A stretch of DNA of 64,000 nt from Phoronis australis. Its lineage: Eukaryota; Phoronida; Phoronidae. Below the pieces are notes generated by a model. It did no database searches and was not told where the DNA came from. It saw nothing but the letters and a program-made list of their open reading frames with translations. Position 1 is the stretch's first letter; the number at the start of each line of letters is the position of its first letter. Positions 62,845-64,000 of this stretch are shown piece after piece. A program made the translations under genes and the position numbers. The stretch covers positions 15,992 to 79,991 of the forward strand of contig NMRA01000384.1 of assembly GCA_002633005.1 (NCBI GenBank). The letters run 5' to 3'.

Positions 62845-63085
62845 AACAAAATTTCAGGTGGTTTGGTACAAATTGTACCAGACGTGCACGGGCCTCTCAC
62901 ATGGACCCATTGCACTGATCACCAGGAGCCATGTTCATGCTTTTTTAATTTTTGGTTAAAACCGAGCTGAGGAGCCAGAGACCTGACTCAAAAGTCCAAA
63001 CAGTGTGACCCAGTGGAACTCGAACTCACAACCTCGAGTAAAGACAGCGGGCATCTATCGCACTAGGCCACACTGACCCCTCTCT
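62845..63085 (-). mobile_element. tRNA-derived SINE, near full length
   Basis: On the minus strand: A-box GTGTGGCCTAGTGCGATAG, B-box GAGTTCGAGTTCC, body CACTGGGTCACACTG and CTCAGCTCGGTTTTAACC, tail TGCAATGGGTCCATG...GTGCACGTCTGGTAC. The same order of blocks is seen at 37695 (+). Confidence 0.7.
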
Positions 63086-64000
63086 TCACAAGAACCAATC
63101 AGAATTGTAGCTCCAAAAAGTACGCAGCTCACACTCCTTTGAGAGACAATCTCGTCAGCGGAACTTTGTCTTATTTGGGGTGGAAAATACCTGGCGTGCG
63201 TGTCATGAACTCAAGATACCCACGAAGCACTATTGTTAAATAACCTCTGCGCATGTAAGATATGGAACAGAGTTTTAGTCTAGTCTCAGAACTGCTTTGT
63301 ACTGAGGGCGTCGTGAATTAGTTCTTTTGGCTCATGTGCATTCCAATATTGATGAATGCCTATGCACAAATATGGTTAAAACATTCTCGTAACTGGCCAG
63401 CTCGTTATCTGCATGATTCTTGCATTGGAAAATTTAAAAGCATACATCAAAAAGCTATGCATGCAATCACTCCATAAAGGATAATAGCCCTTTACTGTTC
63501 TCAATATTTTTGTTTAACTCTTCTAACACATGATATCCAACGTCAGTGTAACTTCCATGTGCCCCCCCCCCTCCCTCTCCCCCCTAAATCCGCCTATGTT
63601 TTTTCCTATTTTTCAAGTCGGCTTCAATGTTGGTTGACAGCTTCACCATGTAAACCATGCTACTAGCATGGTGGAACCTTGCCAAATCAAGACACCTATA
63701 GACAACTGAAATTTTATTGTCTCATTTTCCACTTATTTATGTAAATCTTTCCTACGGTACTTGTTTTTGCTAGAAACTTTGTCAAGATGAAATGTCTCTG
63801 TTCACCTTACCACAAAGGACAATGTCCTATGTGCCCCATAGCACTGCACAGTCAACCCACAAATGGCCAGTGTTGTATGGCATGAAGTGTGATAAACATG
63901 GTGCACTTGATATCAAGTGATAATGAGGGTATGGTGTTTTCACTAGGAAGTTTAATGGACTTTGTCCCTGCCTAATTCTTTTGGATGCTTTTTAATATTG

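Overview
The window is eukaryotic nuclear DNA. It has spliced genes with GT-AG introns, long introns full of minisatellites, MITE-like elements and tRNA-derived SINEs, and assembly gaps. The gene content (a metazoan FKBP15 orthologue and an intronless LRR-Ig receptor) and the strong allelic variation visible where contigs overlap suggest an invertebrate deuterostome. Amphioxus (Branchiostoma) is my best guess; this is inference, not proof.

Layout. 1-9.4 kb is gene-poor: a decayed hAT-like transposase fragment on the minus strand, several MITEs, and nothing else recognisable. 9.46-12.27 kb (+) is one intact intronless gene for a 936-residue receptor: signal peptide, about 27 leucine-rich repeats, LRRCT, Ig domain, one membrane span and a short tail ending in a PDZ-ligand-like motif. 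12.3-20.4 kb is intergenic, with a modular repeat that starts in a palindrome, hairpin clusters, an N gap and a MITE. 20.5-58.9 kb (-) is one large gene, FKBP15 (WAFL), which I could follow through 30 coding exons with consistent splice sites and phases (4,398 nt, 1,465 codons plus stop as assembled; about 1,414 if the duplicated exon is an assembly artefact). 58.9-64 kb holds its promoter region, with an ETS-CRE composite site, and the likely start of a divergent plus-strand gene for a single-span membrane protein. SINE copies lie both here and in the FKBP15 introns.

FKBP15 architecture, N to C: acidic start, WH1-like region, FKBP domain, Ser/Pro/Gln-rich linker, long coiled coil, an acidic stretch, 14 tandem 22-residue repeats of the type [13 protein letters not shown] (not in the human protein as I remember it), then three PLFG-acidic motifs, the last forming the C-terminus. 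The family works in early-endosome and actin trafficking. The FKBP pocket here keeps most FK506/PPIase contact positions.

Most notable non-genic items: a 781-bp solo LTR with a perfect 5-bp target duplication, an array of heat-shock-element matches and a TATA box, lying antisense inside an FKBP15 intron; a 29-bp minisatellite that has amplified an FKBP15 splice donor; a 48-bp perfect palindrome; and assembly joins at N positions where allelic contig ends look duplicated, one of which duplicates an FKBP15 exon.
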